DNA of 47,472 bases, taken from positions 1-47,472 of the forward strand of contig JAHDFK010000011.1 of the NCBI GenBank assembly GCA_020628175.1. Direction: 5' to 3'. Origin of the DNA: Wenyingzhuangia sp. (lineage in GTDB: Bacteria; Bacteroidota; Bacteroidia; Flavobacteriales; Flavobacteriaceae). Within the stretch, counting starts at the first letter, position 1; the number at the start of each line of letters is the position of its first letter. Positions 18,716-26,917 of the stretch are shown here, in pieces. Both the position numbers and the translations under genes were made by a program. Below the pieces are notes generated by a model. The model was not told the DNA's origin. It worked only from the letters and a program-made list of their open reading frames with translations, and did not search any database.

Positions 18716-20401
18716 TTATTTGATGAAGTTAGAAGTAAATGTTTTTGTGTTACCTAACAAGTCTCTAACTTTTATTTTAAATGTATGTTTTGTGTTTGTC
18801 GCAGCTAAATCGTTTAAGTTGTAGGTTAATTTATTATTTTTTGGGTTGTATTCCATTAAAGTCCATTTTCCATCAATAGTTGCGTAATAATTTTTAATTC
18901 CTGTGTGTGTATCTTTTATACGTATACTTAACGTTTTATGTTTGTTAATATTCTGTCCAATTGTAAAATTAGGCTTGTATATTTTGGGTGCAATACTATC
19001 ATATTTTATATAAAAATCGCCTAAATGTTTTGTTTTAGCATGCAATTTGTTTTTTGTTTGCGTAGCACCTATAAAACTGAAATAATTTTTCTTTTTTAAG
19101 CCAATGTACGCATGCTTTTTTTGAGAACTCGTTAAGCTATCCGTAAAGAATGCAATAGTGTATTTTTTGTGTAAAGGAACAATAGGTTTATGAACAGTTG
19201 CTTTGTTTGTTTCGGCTTTATAATCTAAATACAGATCTTCATAAAAGGTGTTTTTAGGAAAGCGTATTTCAGAATTTCCTTCTTTAAACACAGTGTATTC
19301 TGTATGTTTTACAAAATAAGGTGTCTTTGTATCTTTTTTTAAGATAGGTTTGATGTGATTGTTTCCTTGAATAGGAATTATAAGACTTGTTTTGTTATCT
19401 TCTATATCTTTAATAACAATAGTTACATCGTAGTTTTTATTGTTTTTTATAGTTAACGAACCTTTACCTATGTTGTTTTTATAAATAGATAATTTGTTAG
19501 CTTTTTCGATATATGTTTTTTGATACCTTCTTCTTTTTTTAGCATACAATTCATAGTCTATTAATAAATTAATGTATTTGGATTCGCTAAAGGCAAATGT
19601 TTCTAAATCATGATGGTATTTTAAAGTATCATTCACATACATATCTACACTGTATACACCATTTTTATTGGGAGCAGCGTTTAACAAATCGTGTGTTTTA
19701 ATAGCCAGCCCAATGGTTCCAATAGCTGTTATACTATCAGCTACAAATGTATGATTGCTTTTTTTTGTAAATCTAATTTCTTGAGTTGCAGAAATACTAT
19801 TTACTGCGGAAGTTGTGTTTAACGGACTTACTCTTAATCCGAGTAATTTAGGAGCGATGTTATCTTTTACCTCATATCCAAAAAGTAATGGGTTGATTAT
19901 TTTTTCTGTACCTGTATCTCTAATCTCAAAATGTAGGTGCGGTGCAGAAGACCCTCCTGTATTTCCAGAAAAGGCAATAATTTCATCTTTATCAATTGTC
20001 AACTCGTTTTTACCAGGAAACAATTGAATAGCAAACGATTCTTTTTCGTATTGCTTCGCTTTTACATACTTTTCTATTTTATCGCTAAATTTAGATAAGT
20101 GTCCATACACTGTGGTATAACCGTTGGGGTGGGTTACATAAAGAGCTTTACCATACCCCCATAAAGACACTTTTATACGAGATACGTAACCTTCTTTAGC
20201 AGTGTATACTTTTTTACCAGAAACTCCCTGAGTTTTGATATCTATTCCCGAATGAAAGTGATTACTTCTTAATTCACCAAATGTTCCGGCCAATACAATA
20301 GGAATGTCTAGTGGATTTCGAAATGTGTTTTGTGGATATTTTTTTTGACTAAATACCAACGAAAAGTTAAGGAATAAGAGTATGTAAAGCGCTTTTTTCA
20401 A
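18716..20401 (-). CDS. M23 family zinc metallopeptidase, secreted
   Basis: The 561-aa protein has a signal peptide (cut after LVFSQ, residue 19) and an M23 (lysostaphin/LytM-type) domain at about 28-175. The zinc ligands are visible as H50 and D54 in HFHSGID and H157 in HLHFE, with H155 as the partner. Active enzymes of this kind cut peptide cross-links in peptidoglycan, and all key residues are kept here. The C-terminal 350 residues are beta-rich, lysine-rich and of unknown function, and probably sit in the periplasm. It is the first gene of a pair with the TonB receptor. A TATTTTTG-like element lies upstream on the minus strand (20432-20425), without a clear partner element. Confidence 0.88.
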   Translation of the reverse strand: MKKALYILLFLNFSLVFSQKKYPQNTFRNPLDIPIVLAGTFGELRSNHFHSGIDIKTQGVSGKKVYTAKEGYVSRIKVSLWGYGKALYVTHPNGYTTVYGHLSKFSDKIEKYVKAKQYEKESFAIQLFPGKNELTIDKDEIIAFSGNTGGSSAPHLHFEIRDTGTEKIINPLLFGYEVKDNIAPKLLGLRVSPLNTTSAVNSISATQEIRFTKKSNHTFVADSITAIGTIGLAIKTHDLLNAAPNKNGVYSVDMYVNDTLKYHHDLETFAFSESKYINLLIDYELYAKKRRRYQKTYIEKANKLSIYKNNIGKGSLTIKNNKNYDVTIVIKDIEDNKTSLIIPIQGNNHIKPILKKDTKTPYFVKHTEYTVFKEGNSEIRFPKNTFYEDLYLDYKAETNKATVHKPIVPLHKKYTIAFFTDSLTSSQKKHAYIGLKKKNYFSFIGATQTKNKLHAKTKHLGDFYIKYDSIAPKIYKPNFTIGQNINKHKTLSIRIKDTHTGIKNYYATIDGKWTLMEYNPKNNKLTYNLNDLAATNTKHTFKIKVRDLLGNTKTFTSNFIK

Positions 20402-20511
20402 AGAATTGTTTTTTATTTAGAAAACAAAAATATCATAATATCTTAAAAAAGACTTATAAAACTCTGAGAAACAATTAGAAGTAGTAAAATTGTTTTTTGA
20501 GGCTCAAAAAG

Positions 20512-20541
20512 TTGTATTTAAGAATAACAATGTTATTTTTG
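20512..20541 (+). promoter_or_regulatory. Predicted promoter for the zapA-rny unit
   Basis: TTG (20512-20514), 19 bases and TATTTTTG (20534-20541) match the Flavobacterium promoter consensus fully. The start point would be near 20548, about 20 bases before the ATG at 20567. Confidence 0.7.
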
Positions 20542-20566
20542 TAAGTATTGTTTTAGCAATTGTAAT

Positions 20567-20857
20567 ATGAGAAGTCAGGATTTAATGATAGCAAATTTAC
20601 AAGCTAATATTGATAAGCTTTTAGAAAGATATGAGTTTTTACAAAAGGAAAACCAGATTTTAAACGATCAGAATTTTTCTTTACAACAAAAAAATGCACA
20701 TCTAAATGATGAAATTTCTTCTTACCAAGAAGAGCTTCAAGTGTTAAAAATAGCTAAAACAATAGGAGGTAGTGAAGAATATAAAGAAGATACGAAAGCT
20801 AAAATAGATTTTTTAGTTTCAGAGATAGAGAAGTGTATTGCTGATTTGAATACATAA
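20567..20857 (+). CDS. Small coiled-coil protein upstream of zapA
   Basis: The 96-aa protein is almost wholly helical, with heptad-like spacing of Leu/Ile across about 5-65 (LQANIDKLLERYEFLQKENQ and on). No enzyme motif, signal peptide or membrane segment is visible. The gene sits 13 bases before zapA. A short coiled-coil protein in this position is usual in Flavobacteriia, so a link with ZapA and the division ring is plausible from context only. It could be a ZapB-like partner, but length and sequence do not prove this. Confidence 0.65.
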   Translation: MRSQDLMIANLQANIDKLLERYEFLQKENQILNDQNFSLQQKNAHLNDEISSYQEELQVLKIAKTIGGSEEYKEDTKAKIDFLVSEIEKCIADLNT

Positions 20858-20870
20858 AGTTCTTTTTAAA

Positions 20871-21164
20871 ATGGCTGATAGTTATAAAATTAATGTTGTG
20901 ATTGGTGGAAGGAATTACCCTGTTTCTGTAGCAAATACAGAAGTTGAACAAGGTATGAGAGCTGCTGCTAGCAAGATTAATAAGTTAATAGCAAATTATG
21001 AAGATAATTACGCTGTGAACGACAAACAAGACGTATTGGCGATGTGTGCTTTGCAATTTGCTTCTTTTATAGAGGTAAATAAGGTACTAGATGAAGAAAA
21101 AAATGACGAAGTCATTGCTGAAATTTCAAAATTAAATAGTAAATTAGAATCGTATTTAAAATAA
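20871..21164 (+). CDS. zapA: Cell division protein ZapA
   Basis: The 97-aa protein fits ZapA, which binds FtsZ and bundles its filaments at midcell. The N-terminal half reads YKINVVIGGRNYPVSVANTE, the beta-rich head with the family's I-x-G-x-x-Y pattern. The motif RAAASKINKLI starts the helix, and a coiled coil (about 65-97) ends the protein. Length is normal. Its place before a probable 6S RNA and rny supports the call. Confidence 0.88.
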   Translation: MADSYKINVVIGGRNYPVSVANTEVEQGMRAAASKINKLIANYEDNYAVNDKQDVLAMCALQFASFIEVNKVLDEEKNDEVIAEISKLNSKLESYLK

Positions 21165-21171
21165 TAAACGT

Positions 21172-21318
21172 TCTTTACATAAACATAAAAACACTGCCTA
21201 CTTTGGTTTTCGTTTGATAAACTCAACACTATATCTTTAAGAAGAATGAGTCTATTGTGCTAAAGCGTGCTGTCTTGTACAGATACTTGATCACAATGTT
21301 AGTTCTAAAAAATGTTTT
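21172..21318 (+). ncRNA. ssrS: Probable 6S RNA (6S-Flavo type)
   Basis: The 213 bases between zapA and rny hold no gene but can fold like 6S RNA, which binds RNA polymerase as a promoter mimic. AAACAT (21181-21186) pairs with ATGTTT (21312-21317). AACACTG (21190-21196) pairs with CAATGTT (21294-21300), with one mismatch. An inner arm ATAAACTCA (21217-21225) pairs with TGAGTCTAT (21247-21255), with one mismatch, and is capped by TCTT/AAGA. Large unpaired flanks between outer and inner arms resemble the 6S central bubble. Linkage to zapA is known for 6S in Proteobacteria, and I recall the zapA-6S-rny order in Flavobacteriia. The ends are approximate. Confidence 0.68.
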
Positions 21319-21377
21319 TTTTGGAGTTTATAAAACTAACCTCAGTAGGTTTTTTTATATATCAAATTTACGAAATA

Positions 21378-22934
21378 ATGACTATAACTGTAATTGCTGC
21401 ATTAGTAGCTCTAATCATAGGGTTTTTAATAGCTAAGATGCTCGAAAAAACAAAAGCATCTCAAATTTTAAAAGACGCTGAAAAAGAATCGACTTCTTTG
21501 TTAAAAGAAGCTAAAATAAATGCGGAAGCTGTAAAAAAAGAGAAAATTTTACAGGCTAAAGAAAAATTTATCGAATTAAAATCAGAGCATGAAAAGGTAA
21601 TTTTATCGAGAGATAAAAAAATGTCTGATGCAGAAAAACGCATCAAAGAAAAAGAAACGTCTTTAAACCGTGAAATTGAAAAGAATAGAAAATTAAACAA
21701 ATCGGTAGACGAAAAAGAAAAAGACTACACTAAAAAACTTTCTATTGTAGAGAGCAAGCAAAGTGAGTTGGATAAAATGCATACAAAACAAGTAGAAATT
21801 TTAGAATCTATTTCTGGTTTGTCTGCAGAAGAAGCAAAAGTACAATTGGTAGATTCTTTAAAAGCGGAGGCAAAAACAGATGCAATGTCTTTTGTAAGAG
21901 ATTCGCTAGAAGAAGCCAAATTAACAGCAGAACAAGATGCACGTAAAGTTATTTTAAATACTATACAACGTGTAGGAGTAGAGCAATCTGTAGAAAATTG
22001 TGTGTCTGTATTTAATATAGAATCAGACGATGTAAAAGGTCGTATTATAGGTAGAGAAGGTAGAAATATTAGAGCTATCGAATCTGCTACAGGAGTAGAA
22101 ATTATTGTTGATGATACGCCAGAAGCCATTATTTTATCTTGTTTTGACCCAGTACGTAGAGAAATTGCACGTTTGGCATTACACAAATTGGTTACAGATG
22201 GTAGAATTCATCCTGCCAAAATTGAAGAAATTGTTGAAAAAACTAAAAAACAAATCAACCAAGAAATAATAGAGGTTGGTAAACGTACGGTTATCGATTT
22301 AGGTATTCATGGTTTACACCCAGAGTTGATTAAAACGGTAGGTAGAATGAAATTCCGTTCTTCTTACGGACAAAATTTATTACAACACTCTAGAGAAGTA
22401 GCCAACTTATGTGGATTGATGGCTGCGGAATTAGGTTTGAATGTAAAAGCTGCTAAAAGAGCTGGTTTGTTACACGATATAGGTAAAGTGCCTGATACGG
22501 AAAGTGAATTACCGCACGCTATTTTAGGAATGCAATGGGCAGAAAAGTATGGAGAAAAACCAGACGTATGTAATGCTATTGGAGCTCACCACGACGAAAT
22601 AGAAATGAAATCTATGATATCGCCAATTGTTCAGGTGTGTGATGCGATTTCAGGAGCAAGACCAGGAGCAAGACGTCAGGTATTAGATTCTTACATACAA
22701 AGATTAAAAGATTTAGAAGATTTAGCTTTAGGTTTTCATGGAGTTCAAAAATCGTATGCAATTCAGGCGGGTAGAGAATTACGAGTATTGGTAGAAAGTA
22801 CCAAAGTAAGTGATGAAGCTGCTGCAGATTTATCGTTTGATATTTCTCAGAAAATACAAACAGAAATGACGTATCCAGGTCAGGTTAAAGTTACTGTAAT
22901 TAGAGAAACAAGAGCCGTAAACGTAGCAAAGTAA
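21378..22934 (+). CDS. rny: Ribonuclease Y
   Basis: This membrane-anchored endoribonuclease starts decay of many mRNAs. I chose the ATG at 21378 because the protein then begins [21 protein letters not shown], the single membrane helix typical of the family, and has 518 aa, the usual length. An upstream frame to 21312 would add 22 residues that overlap the 3' arm of the 6S RNA candidate. After the helix come a long coiled coil (about 25-190), a KH RNA-binding domain ([15 protein letters not shown], about 215), and an HD phosphohydrolase domain with HSREVANL and the HD pair in LLHDIGKV (about 335-375). It ends the zapA unit and is followed by a terminator. Confidence 0.95.
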   Translation: MTITVIAALVALIIGFLIAKMLEKTKASQILKDAEKESTSLLKEAKINAEAVKKEKILQAKEKFIELKSEHEKVILSRDKKMSDAEKRIKEKETSLNREIEKNRKLNKSVDEKEKDYTKKLSIVESKQSELDKMHTKQVEILESISGLSAEEAKVQLVDSLKAEAKTDAMSFVRDSLEEAKLTAEQDARKVILNTIQRVGVEQSVENCVSVFNIESDDVKGRIIGREGRNIRAIESATGVEIIVDDTPEAIILSCFDPVRREIARLALHKLVTDGRIHPAKIEEIVEKTKKQINQEIIEVGKRTVIDLGIHGLHPELIKTVGRMKFRSSYGQNLLQHSREVANLCGLMAAELGLNVKAAKRAGLLHDIGKVPDTESELPHAILGMQWAEKYGEKPDVCNAIGAHHDEIEMKSMISPIVQVCDAISGARPGARRQVLDSYIQRLKDLEDLALGFHGVQKSYAIQAGRELRVLVESTKVSDEAAADLSFDISQKIQTEMTYPGQVKVTVIRETRAVNVAK

Positions 22935-22957
22935 TTTAGCTGAGTTTCAATGATATT

Positions 22958-22992
22958 AAAAATCCCTTTAGATAATTTCTAAAGGGATTTTT
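22958..22992. terminator. Terminator of rny, possibly shared with xerD
   Basis: AAAATCCCTTTAGA and TCTAAAGGGATTTT form a 14-bp stem 24 bases after the rny stop. xerD ends 32 bases further on, facing it, so the hairpin may serve both convergent genes. Confidence 0.85.
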
Positions 22993-23023
22993 GTTTTTAA
23001 TATATGTGGAGGTAAAAGTTTTG

Positions 23024-23914
23024 TTAAGCTCTAGGGTGGTATTTGTTTACAACCTCTTTTAATTTGCTTTTATCTACATGTAAATAAATTTCGGTTGTAG
23101 TGATGCTTTCGTGTCCTAATAACGCTTGTATCACGGTTAAATCAGCTCCTCCGTTTAGTAAATGTGTTGCAAAAGAATGTCTAAATGTGTGTGGGCTTAT
23201 TTTTTTTTGAATATTTGCTTTTTTACAGAGTTCTTTTATAATTGTAAATATCATGACACGCGTTAATTGTTTGCCGCGCCTATTTAAAAAAATAACATCC
23301 TCGTATCCCTTTTTAGGAGGTGTTAGTAGTCTGTTTGTTTGTATGTAATTGGTTAAAATATCTTCGGTATACAGGTTTATAGGAACCAGACGTTGTTTGT
23401 TTCCTTTTCCAGTTACTTTTATAAAACCTTCATCAAAAAACAAATCCGATATTTTTAAATCTACCAATTCACTAACACGTAGTCCACATCCGTATAGTGT
23501 TTCTAAAATAGCTCGGTTTCTTTCGCCTTGCGGATGAGATAAATCAATTGTTTCTATGATTAAGTTAATTGTATCTAAACTTAGCGCGTCTGGTAGTTTT
23601 AAACCTATTTTAGGAGATTCTATACTGCGAACAGGGTTTTCATCACGATATTTTTCGAGGATTAAATAATCAAAAAAAGCTTTTAAACCAGATAAGAGCC
23701 TTGCTTGTGATCGCGCTTTGTGCGTTTTGGAGTAATCGTAAATAAAAAGTTGTATCTCTTCTGTGGTTATTTTTTCTGGAGTGATTATTTGTTCTTTATA
23801 AAAATCAGCTAATTTTTTACAGTCTCTTTCGTAATTTACTACAGTATTATCCGCCAATCCTTTTTCTATTAAGAGGTATTGTCCAAAGTCCTTTATGTAG
23901 TTTTTCCAGATCAT
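23024..23914 (-). CDS. xerD: Tyrosine recombinase XerD
   Basis: The 296-aa protein has the N-terminal SAM-like core-binding domain (about 1-95) and the catalytic domain with all six active residues: R146 (GLRVSEL), K170, H242 and R245 (HTFRH), H268 (LLGHES) and Y277. Xer recombinases resolve chromosome dimers at dif. Length and full conservation point to the housekeeping enzyme rather than a mobile integrase. It diverges from the MBOAT module. In many Flavobacteriia xerD lies directly beside aroQ, which is here 2.5 kb away. Confidence 0.92.
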   Translation of the reverse strand: MIWKNYIKDFGQYLLIEKGLADNTVVNYERDCKKLADFYKEQIITPEKITTEEIQLFIYDYSKTHKARSQARLLSGLKAFFDYLILEKYRDENPVRSIESPKIGLKLPDALSLDTINLIIETIDLSHPQGERNRAILETLYGCGLRVSELVDLKISDLFFDEGFIKVTGKGNKQRLVPINLYTEDILTNYIQTNRLLTPPKKGYEDVIFLNRRGKQLTRVMIFTIIKELCKKANIQKKISPHTFRHSFATHLLNGGADLTVIQALLGHESITTTEIYLHVDKSKLKEVVNKYHPRA

Positions 23915-23936
23915 TATTGTATTTGGTTGTTATAAA

Positions 23937-23967
23937 CAAAGATGGGGGTTTATCTTGTAGTTGGCAA
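23937..23967 (-). promoter_or_regulatory. Possible xerD promoter overlapping the aroQ-type promoter
   Basis: On the minus strand TTG (23967-23965), 20 bases and CATCTTTG (23944-23937) match the consensus with one deviation (CA for TA). The TTG lies inside the palindrome TAGTTGGCAACTA, which also sits in the spacer of the plus-strand promoter, so the two divergent promoters would share bases. Confidence 0.4.
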
Positions 23968-23985
23968 CTAAATTAGTATTTTTGA
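23950..23985 (+). repeat. 36-bp direct repeat, copy 1, a complete core promoter
   Basis: These 36 bases are identical to 26426-26461. The unit reads TTATC, then TTG, a 19-base spacer beginning with the palindrome TAGTTGGCAACTA (23958-23970), then TATTTTTG and A. It fits the Bacteroidota promoter consensus and here would drive the MBOAT gene at 24037. Flanks of the two copies differ on both sides. Confidence 0.9.
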
Positions 23986-24036
23986 AATTCTTCTTTTTTC
24001 AAAGAAAATGCTAAAAATCATTTTAAAATAAGTTAA

Positions 24037-25488
24037 GTGTTATTTAATTCTATCGATTTTGTTTTTTTCTTACCATTAGTTTTGTTGCTATATTGGTTAA
24101 TTGGTTTTAAAAATATAAAAAGGCAAAATTTTTTATTAGCTATTAGTAGTTATGTTTTTTATGGTTGGTGGTCACCAAAATTTTTAATCTTAATTTTATT
24201 TAGTTCGATATTAGATTTTACTATAGGTAGTTCGATTTTTTATTCGAAATCCATAAAGAAAAAGAAGTTTTTATTGTATTTAAGTTTAATAATTAATTTA
24301 GGTTTGTTGTGCGTATTTAAGTATTTTAATTTTTTTATTGAAAATTTTAATGCCGTATTTACGTTAGTAGGAACTTCTTTTCGTATTGAGAGCTTACAAA
24401 TAATTCTACCTGTAGGTATAAGTTTTTATACATTTCAAACTTTAAGTTATACTATAGATATTTATAAAGGTAAATTAAAGCCATCAAAAGATTTTATTTC
24501 TTTTATAGCTTTTGTTAGTTTTTTTCCTCAATTAGTTGCTGGACCAATAGAAAGAGCATCTAATTTATTGCCGCAGTTTTACACAAAAAGAAGTATAAGA
24601 TACAATGACATAAGTGAAGGTTTAAGACAAATTTTGTGGGGGTTTTTCAAGAAAGTCGTGATTGCAGATAATTGTGCTACATATGTTAATTTAATTTACG
24701 GAGATTTTTATGAATATTCAGGAAGTACTTTGTTTGTTGCTTCTATTTTATTTGCATTTCAAATTTATGGAGATTTTTCAGGTTATTCAGATATTGCCAT
24801 AGGTGTTTCAAGGTTATTTGGATTTAAATTAATGGTAAATTTTTCATATCCATACTTTTCTAAAAACGTTACAGAATTTTGGCGAAAATGGCATATTTCA
24901 TTAACTACTTGGTTTAGAGATTATATATATATTCCTTTAGGAGGTAGTAATGGAGGCGATTTCAATAGAATAAGAAATATTTTTATAGTGTTTCTAATTA
25001 GCGGATTTTGGCATGGAGCCAATTGGACATTTATTTTTTGGGGTTTTTTAAACGCTTTGTATTTTGTGCCTTTATTACTACTTAAAAAAAGTAAATATTA
25101 TTGTAGGTTAAATTTTGAAAAAGGAATTATTATCAATTTTATTCTTTTTATTAAAATTACAACTACTTTTATTTTAACAGTAATTACATGGATATTTTTT
25201 AGGTCTAATAATTTAAGTGAAGCTTTTAAGTTTGTTTACCATATGATTTCGTATAAATTAATATCAATTCCTGACTATTTTTTAATAAAAAGAATAGGAG
25301 TTTTATTTTGTTTAATAGCTTTCATGAATGTTATTGAATGGTTAGGTAAAAAAGGAGATTTTGCTTTATCATATTTGGAAGTTAAGATAAGCATATATTG
25401 GAGATGGTGTATATATAGTTTAATTATTTTTTTAATAGGTATGTACATGAAGACTGAAGAAACTCCTTTTATTTATTTTCAATTCTAA
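24037..25488 (+). CDS. MBOAT family membrane-bound O-acyltransferase (AlgI-like)
   Basis: The 483-aa protein has about ten hydrophobic segments and both family histidines: H286 in FWRKWHISLTTWFRDYIY and H326 in SGFWHGANW, the invariant catalytic one. Such proteins bring acetyl groups across the inner membrane onto surface sugars, as AlgI does for alginate. The start is a GTG; it yields MLFNSIDFVFFLPLVLLLYW, the usual opening of the family, so I keep it. A second protein of SGNH-like type follows after one base, the usual partner arrangement. The pair lies between exact 36-bp repeats, which suggests a later insertion. The natural substrate may be the polysaccharide made by the locus downstream. 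Confidence 0.9.
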   Translation: MLFNSIDFVFFLPLVLLLYWLIGFKNIKRQNFLLAISSYVFYGWWSPKFLILILFSSILDFTIGSSIFYSKSIKKKKFLLYLSLIINLGLLCVFKYFNFFIENFNAVFTLVGTSFRIESLQIILPVGISFYTFQTLSYTIDIYKGKLKPSKDFISFIAFVSFFPQLVAGPIERASNLLPQFYTKRSIRYNDISEGLRQILWGFFKKVVIADNCATYVNLIYGDFYEYSGSTLFVASILFAFQIYGDFSGYSDIAIGVSRLFGFKLMVNFSYPYFSKNVTEFWRKWHISLTTWFRDYIYIPLGGSNGGDFNRIRNIFIVFLISGFWHGANWTFIFWGFLNALYFVPLLLLKKSKYYCRLNFEKGIIINFILFIKITTTFILTVITWIFFRSNNLSEAFKFVYHMISYKLISIPDYFLIKRIGVLFCLIAFMNVIEWLGKKGDFALSYLEVKISIYWRWCIYSLIIFLIGMYMKTEETPFIYFQF

Positions 25489-25489
25489 T

Positions 25490-26419
25490 ATGAAAAAAGT
25501 ATTAAAAAAGTTTTTGTTATTTATCCCTTTTTGTTTTGTATTTTACATAGTAATGCTTGTTATTTCGAGTAAGCTAGAAAGTAAATTTAGAACCAATTTC
25601 CCATACAAATTAACTCATAATTCTATGAGACTAAAAGAGGTTAAAAATGTTGAGGAGTTAGATATACTTTTTTTGGGTTCATCACATTCGTACAGAGGGT
25701 TTGATCCAAGAATTTTTAAAAAGAGAAATTATAAGGTGTTCAATTTAGGCTCGAGTGCACAGACACCTATTCAAACAGAAATATTAGTTAAAAGATACTT
25801 GAAAAAGTTAAAACCTAAATTAGTTGTTATTGAGGTGTATCCTGTTTTGTTCAACTCTGACGGTGTAGAATCAGGTGTTGATATTTTATCTAATGACAGA
25901 TTAGATTTAGAATCTTTAAAAATGACATTAAGTTTAAAAAATATAAAGTTATTAAATACGTTTTTATTTGCTTGTTTTAAAAGTATTGTTGTCGATAAAG
26001 ATATTGCTGACTCTACAAATTTGTATAAAAAAGATACATATCATTTAGGAGGATTTGTAGAGAGAGAATTAATGTTTTATAAGTCTACAATAGAGAAAAA
26101 AGAAAATATTCTTTTTAATAAGAAACAATTAGAAGCGTTTGATAGAGTTTTAGACATTATAAAAGTAAATAATTTAAATTATGTTTTAGTTCAAGCTCCA
26201 GTTACAAAAGCTAAGTATAGGGCTATGTTAAACTCAGAGGAAGTAGATAGCCTAATAAAAACCAAAGGGGTTTATTATAATTTTAACAAACTTATAAAAT
26301 TAAGTGATTCGTTACATTTTTATGATTCCGATCATTTAAATCAGAATGGAGTAACTTTATTTAATAAAATTTTTATTGATTCTGTCCTTGAGAGAGATAA
26401 AATTATGTTGTATAAATAA
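25490..26419 (+). CDS. SGNH-like partner protein of the MBOAT acyltransferase
   Basis: The 309-aa protein has one N-terminal membrane anchor (about 9-26) and an extracytoplasmic domain. The block LDILFLGSSHSYRGFDP (about 57-73) carries the likely nucleophile S65, and YDSDHLNQNGV near the C-terminus supplies the Asp-x-x-His pair, the pattern of SGNH/AlgJ/DUF1574-type O-acetyl transferases or esterases. It should take the acyl group delivered by the MBOAT protein and place it on a sugar, or act as its accessory. It starts one base after the MBOAT stop. Alternative: an acyl esterase. Confidence 0.75.
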   Translation: MKKVLKKFLLFIPFCFVFYIVMLVISSKLESKFRTNFPYKLTHNSMRLKEVKNVEELDILFLGSSHSYRGFDPRIFKKRNYKVFNLGSSAQTPIQTEILVKRYLKKLKPKLVVIEVYPVLFNSDGVESGVDILSNDRLDLESLKMTLSLKNIKLLNTFLFACFKSIVVDKDIADSTNLYKKDTYHLGGFVERELMFYKSTIEKKENILFNKKQLEAFDRVLDIIKVNNLNYVLVQAPVTKAKYRAMLNSEEVDSLIKTKGVYYNFNKLIKLSDSLHFYDSDHLNQNGVTLFNKIFIDSVLERDKIMLYK

Positions 26420-26425
26420 CAATAG

Positions 26426-26461
26426 TTATCTTGTAGTTGGCAACTAAATTAGTATTTTTGA
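26426..26461 (+). repeat. 36-bp direct repeat, copy 2, promoter of aroQ and the downstream locus
   Basis: This is identical over 36 bases to 23950-23985. TTG (26431-26433), 19 bases and TATTTTTG (26453-26460) form a full consensus promoter. The transcript would start near 26467, some 30 bases before the aroQ ATG. Since wzm follows aroQ at 4 bases, this promoter may also feed the start of the polysaccharide locus. Confidence 0.9.
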
Positions 26462-26496
26462 GTTTGCTATGTTTAGTGATAAAATTTGTATACCCT

Positions 26497-26913
26497 ATGA
26501 AACTACTCGTATTAAACGGTCCTAATTTAAATCTTTTAGGAAAAAGAGAACCTGAAATATATGGAAGTCAGTCTTTTGAAGATTATTTTAAGCAATTGAA
26601 AGTAAAATACCCTTCAATAGAATTAACATATTTTCAATCAAACTCAGAAGGTGCTTTGGTTGATAAAATTCATGAAGTAGGATTTAGTTATGATGGGATT
26701 GTACTAAATGCAGGAGCTTACACACATACATCTGTTGCTATAGCTGATGCAATTAGTGGTATAACTACACCTGTAGTTGAAGTTCATATATCTAATGTGC
26801 ATAAACGAGAGTCTTTTAGACACAATTCTTTTTTATCACCCGTATGTAAGGGGGTTGTTTTAGGGTTTGGATTAAAAAGTTATGATTTAGCAATTGAAAG
26901 TTTTAGAGACTAA
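26497..26913 (+). CDS. aroQ: 3-dehydroquinate dehydratase, type II
   Basis: The enzyme turns 3-dehydroquinate into 3-dehydroshikimate in the shikimate pathway. The 138-aa product starts MKLLVLNGPNLNLLGKREPE, the standard opening. It carries the catalytic Tyr (EIYG, residue 22), the NAGAYTHTS motif, and EVHISNVHKRESFRHNS with the active His. An upstream in-frame start at 26437 exists but would add 20 non-family residues and overlap the promoter, so I reject it. Length is normal for the dodecameric enzyme. It is the last conserved housekeeping gene before the polysaccharide locus. Confidence 0.95.
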   Translation: MKLLVLNGPNLNLLGKREPEIYGSQSFEDYFKQLKVKYPSIELTYFQSNSEGALVDKIHEVGFSYDGIVLNAGAYTHTSVAIADAISGITTPVVEVHISNVHKRESFRHNSFLSPVCKGVVLGFGLKSYDLAIESFRD

Positions 26914-26917
26914 ATAG

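Noticed and set aside
21312..21377. An upstream extension of rny by 22 codons
   Set aside because: It would start in the 3' arm of the 6S RNA candidate and add a second hydrophobic run before the normal membrane helix.
23950..23985. The 36-bp repeat as a Xer/dif-like recombination site, because xerD is adjacent
   Set aside because: It lacks the two 11-bp arms with 6-8-bp centre of dif, while it matches the promoter consensus exactly. XerD here looks like the housekeeping enzyme.
24008..24031. A seven-codon ATG frame (MLKIILK) between the duplicated promoter and the MBOAT gene, as a possible leader peptide
   Set aside because: It is very short and A+T rich, with no tandem key codons and no attenuator hairpin after it. 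Chance is enough.
26437..26496. An upstream extension of aroQ by 20 codons
   Set aside because: The extra residues are hydrophobic and absent from the family, and the start would lie within the promoter element.
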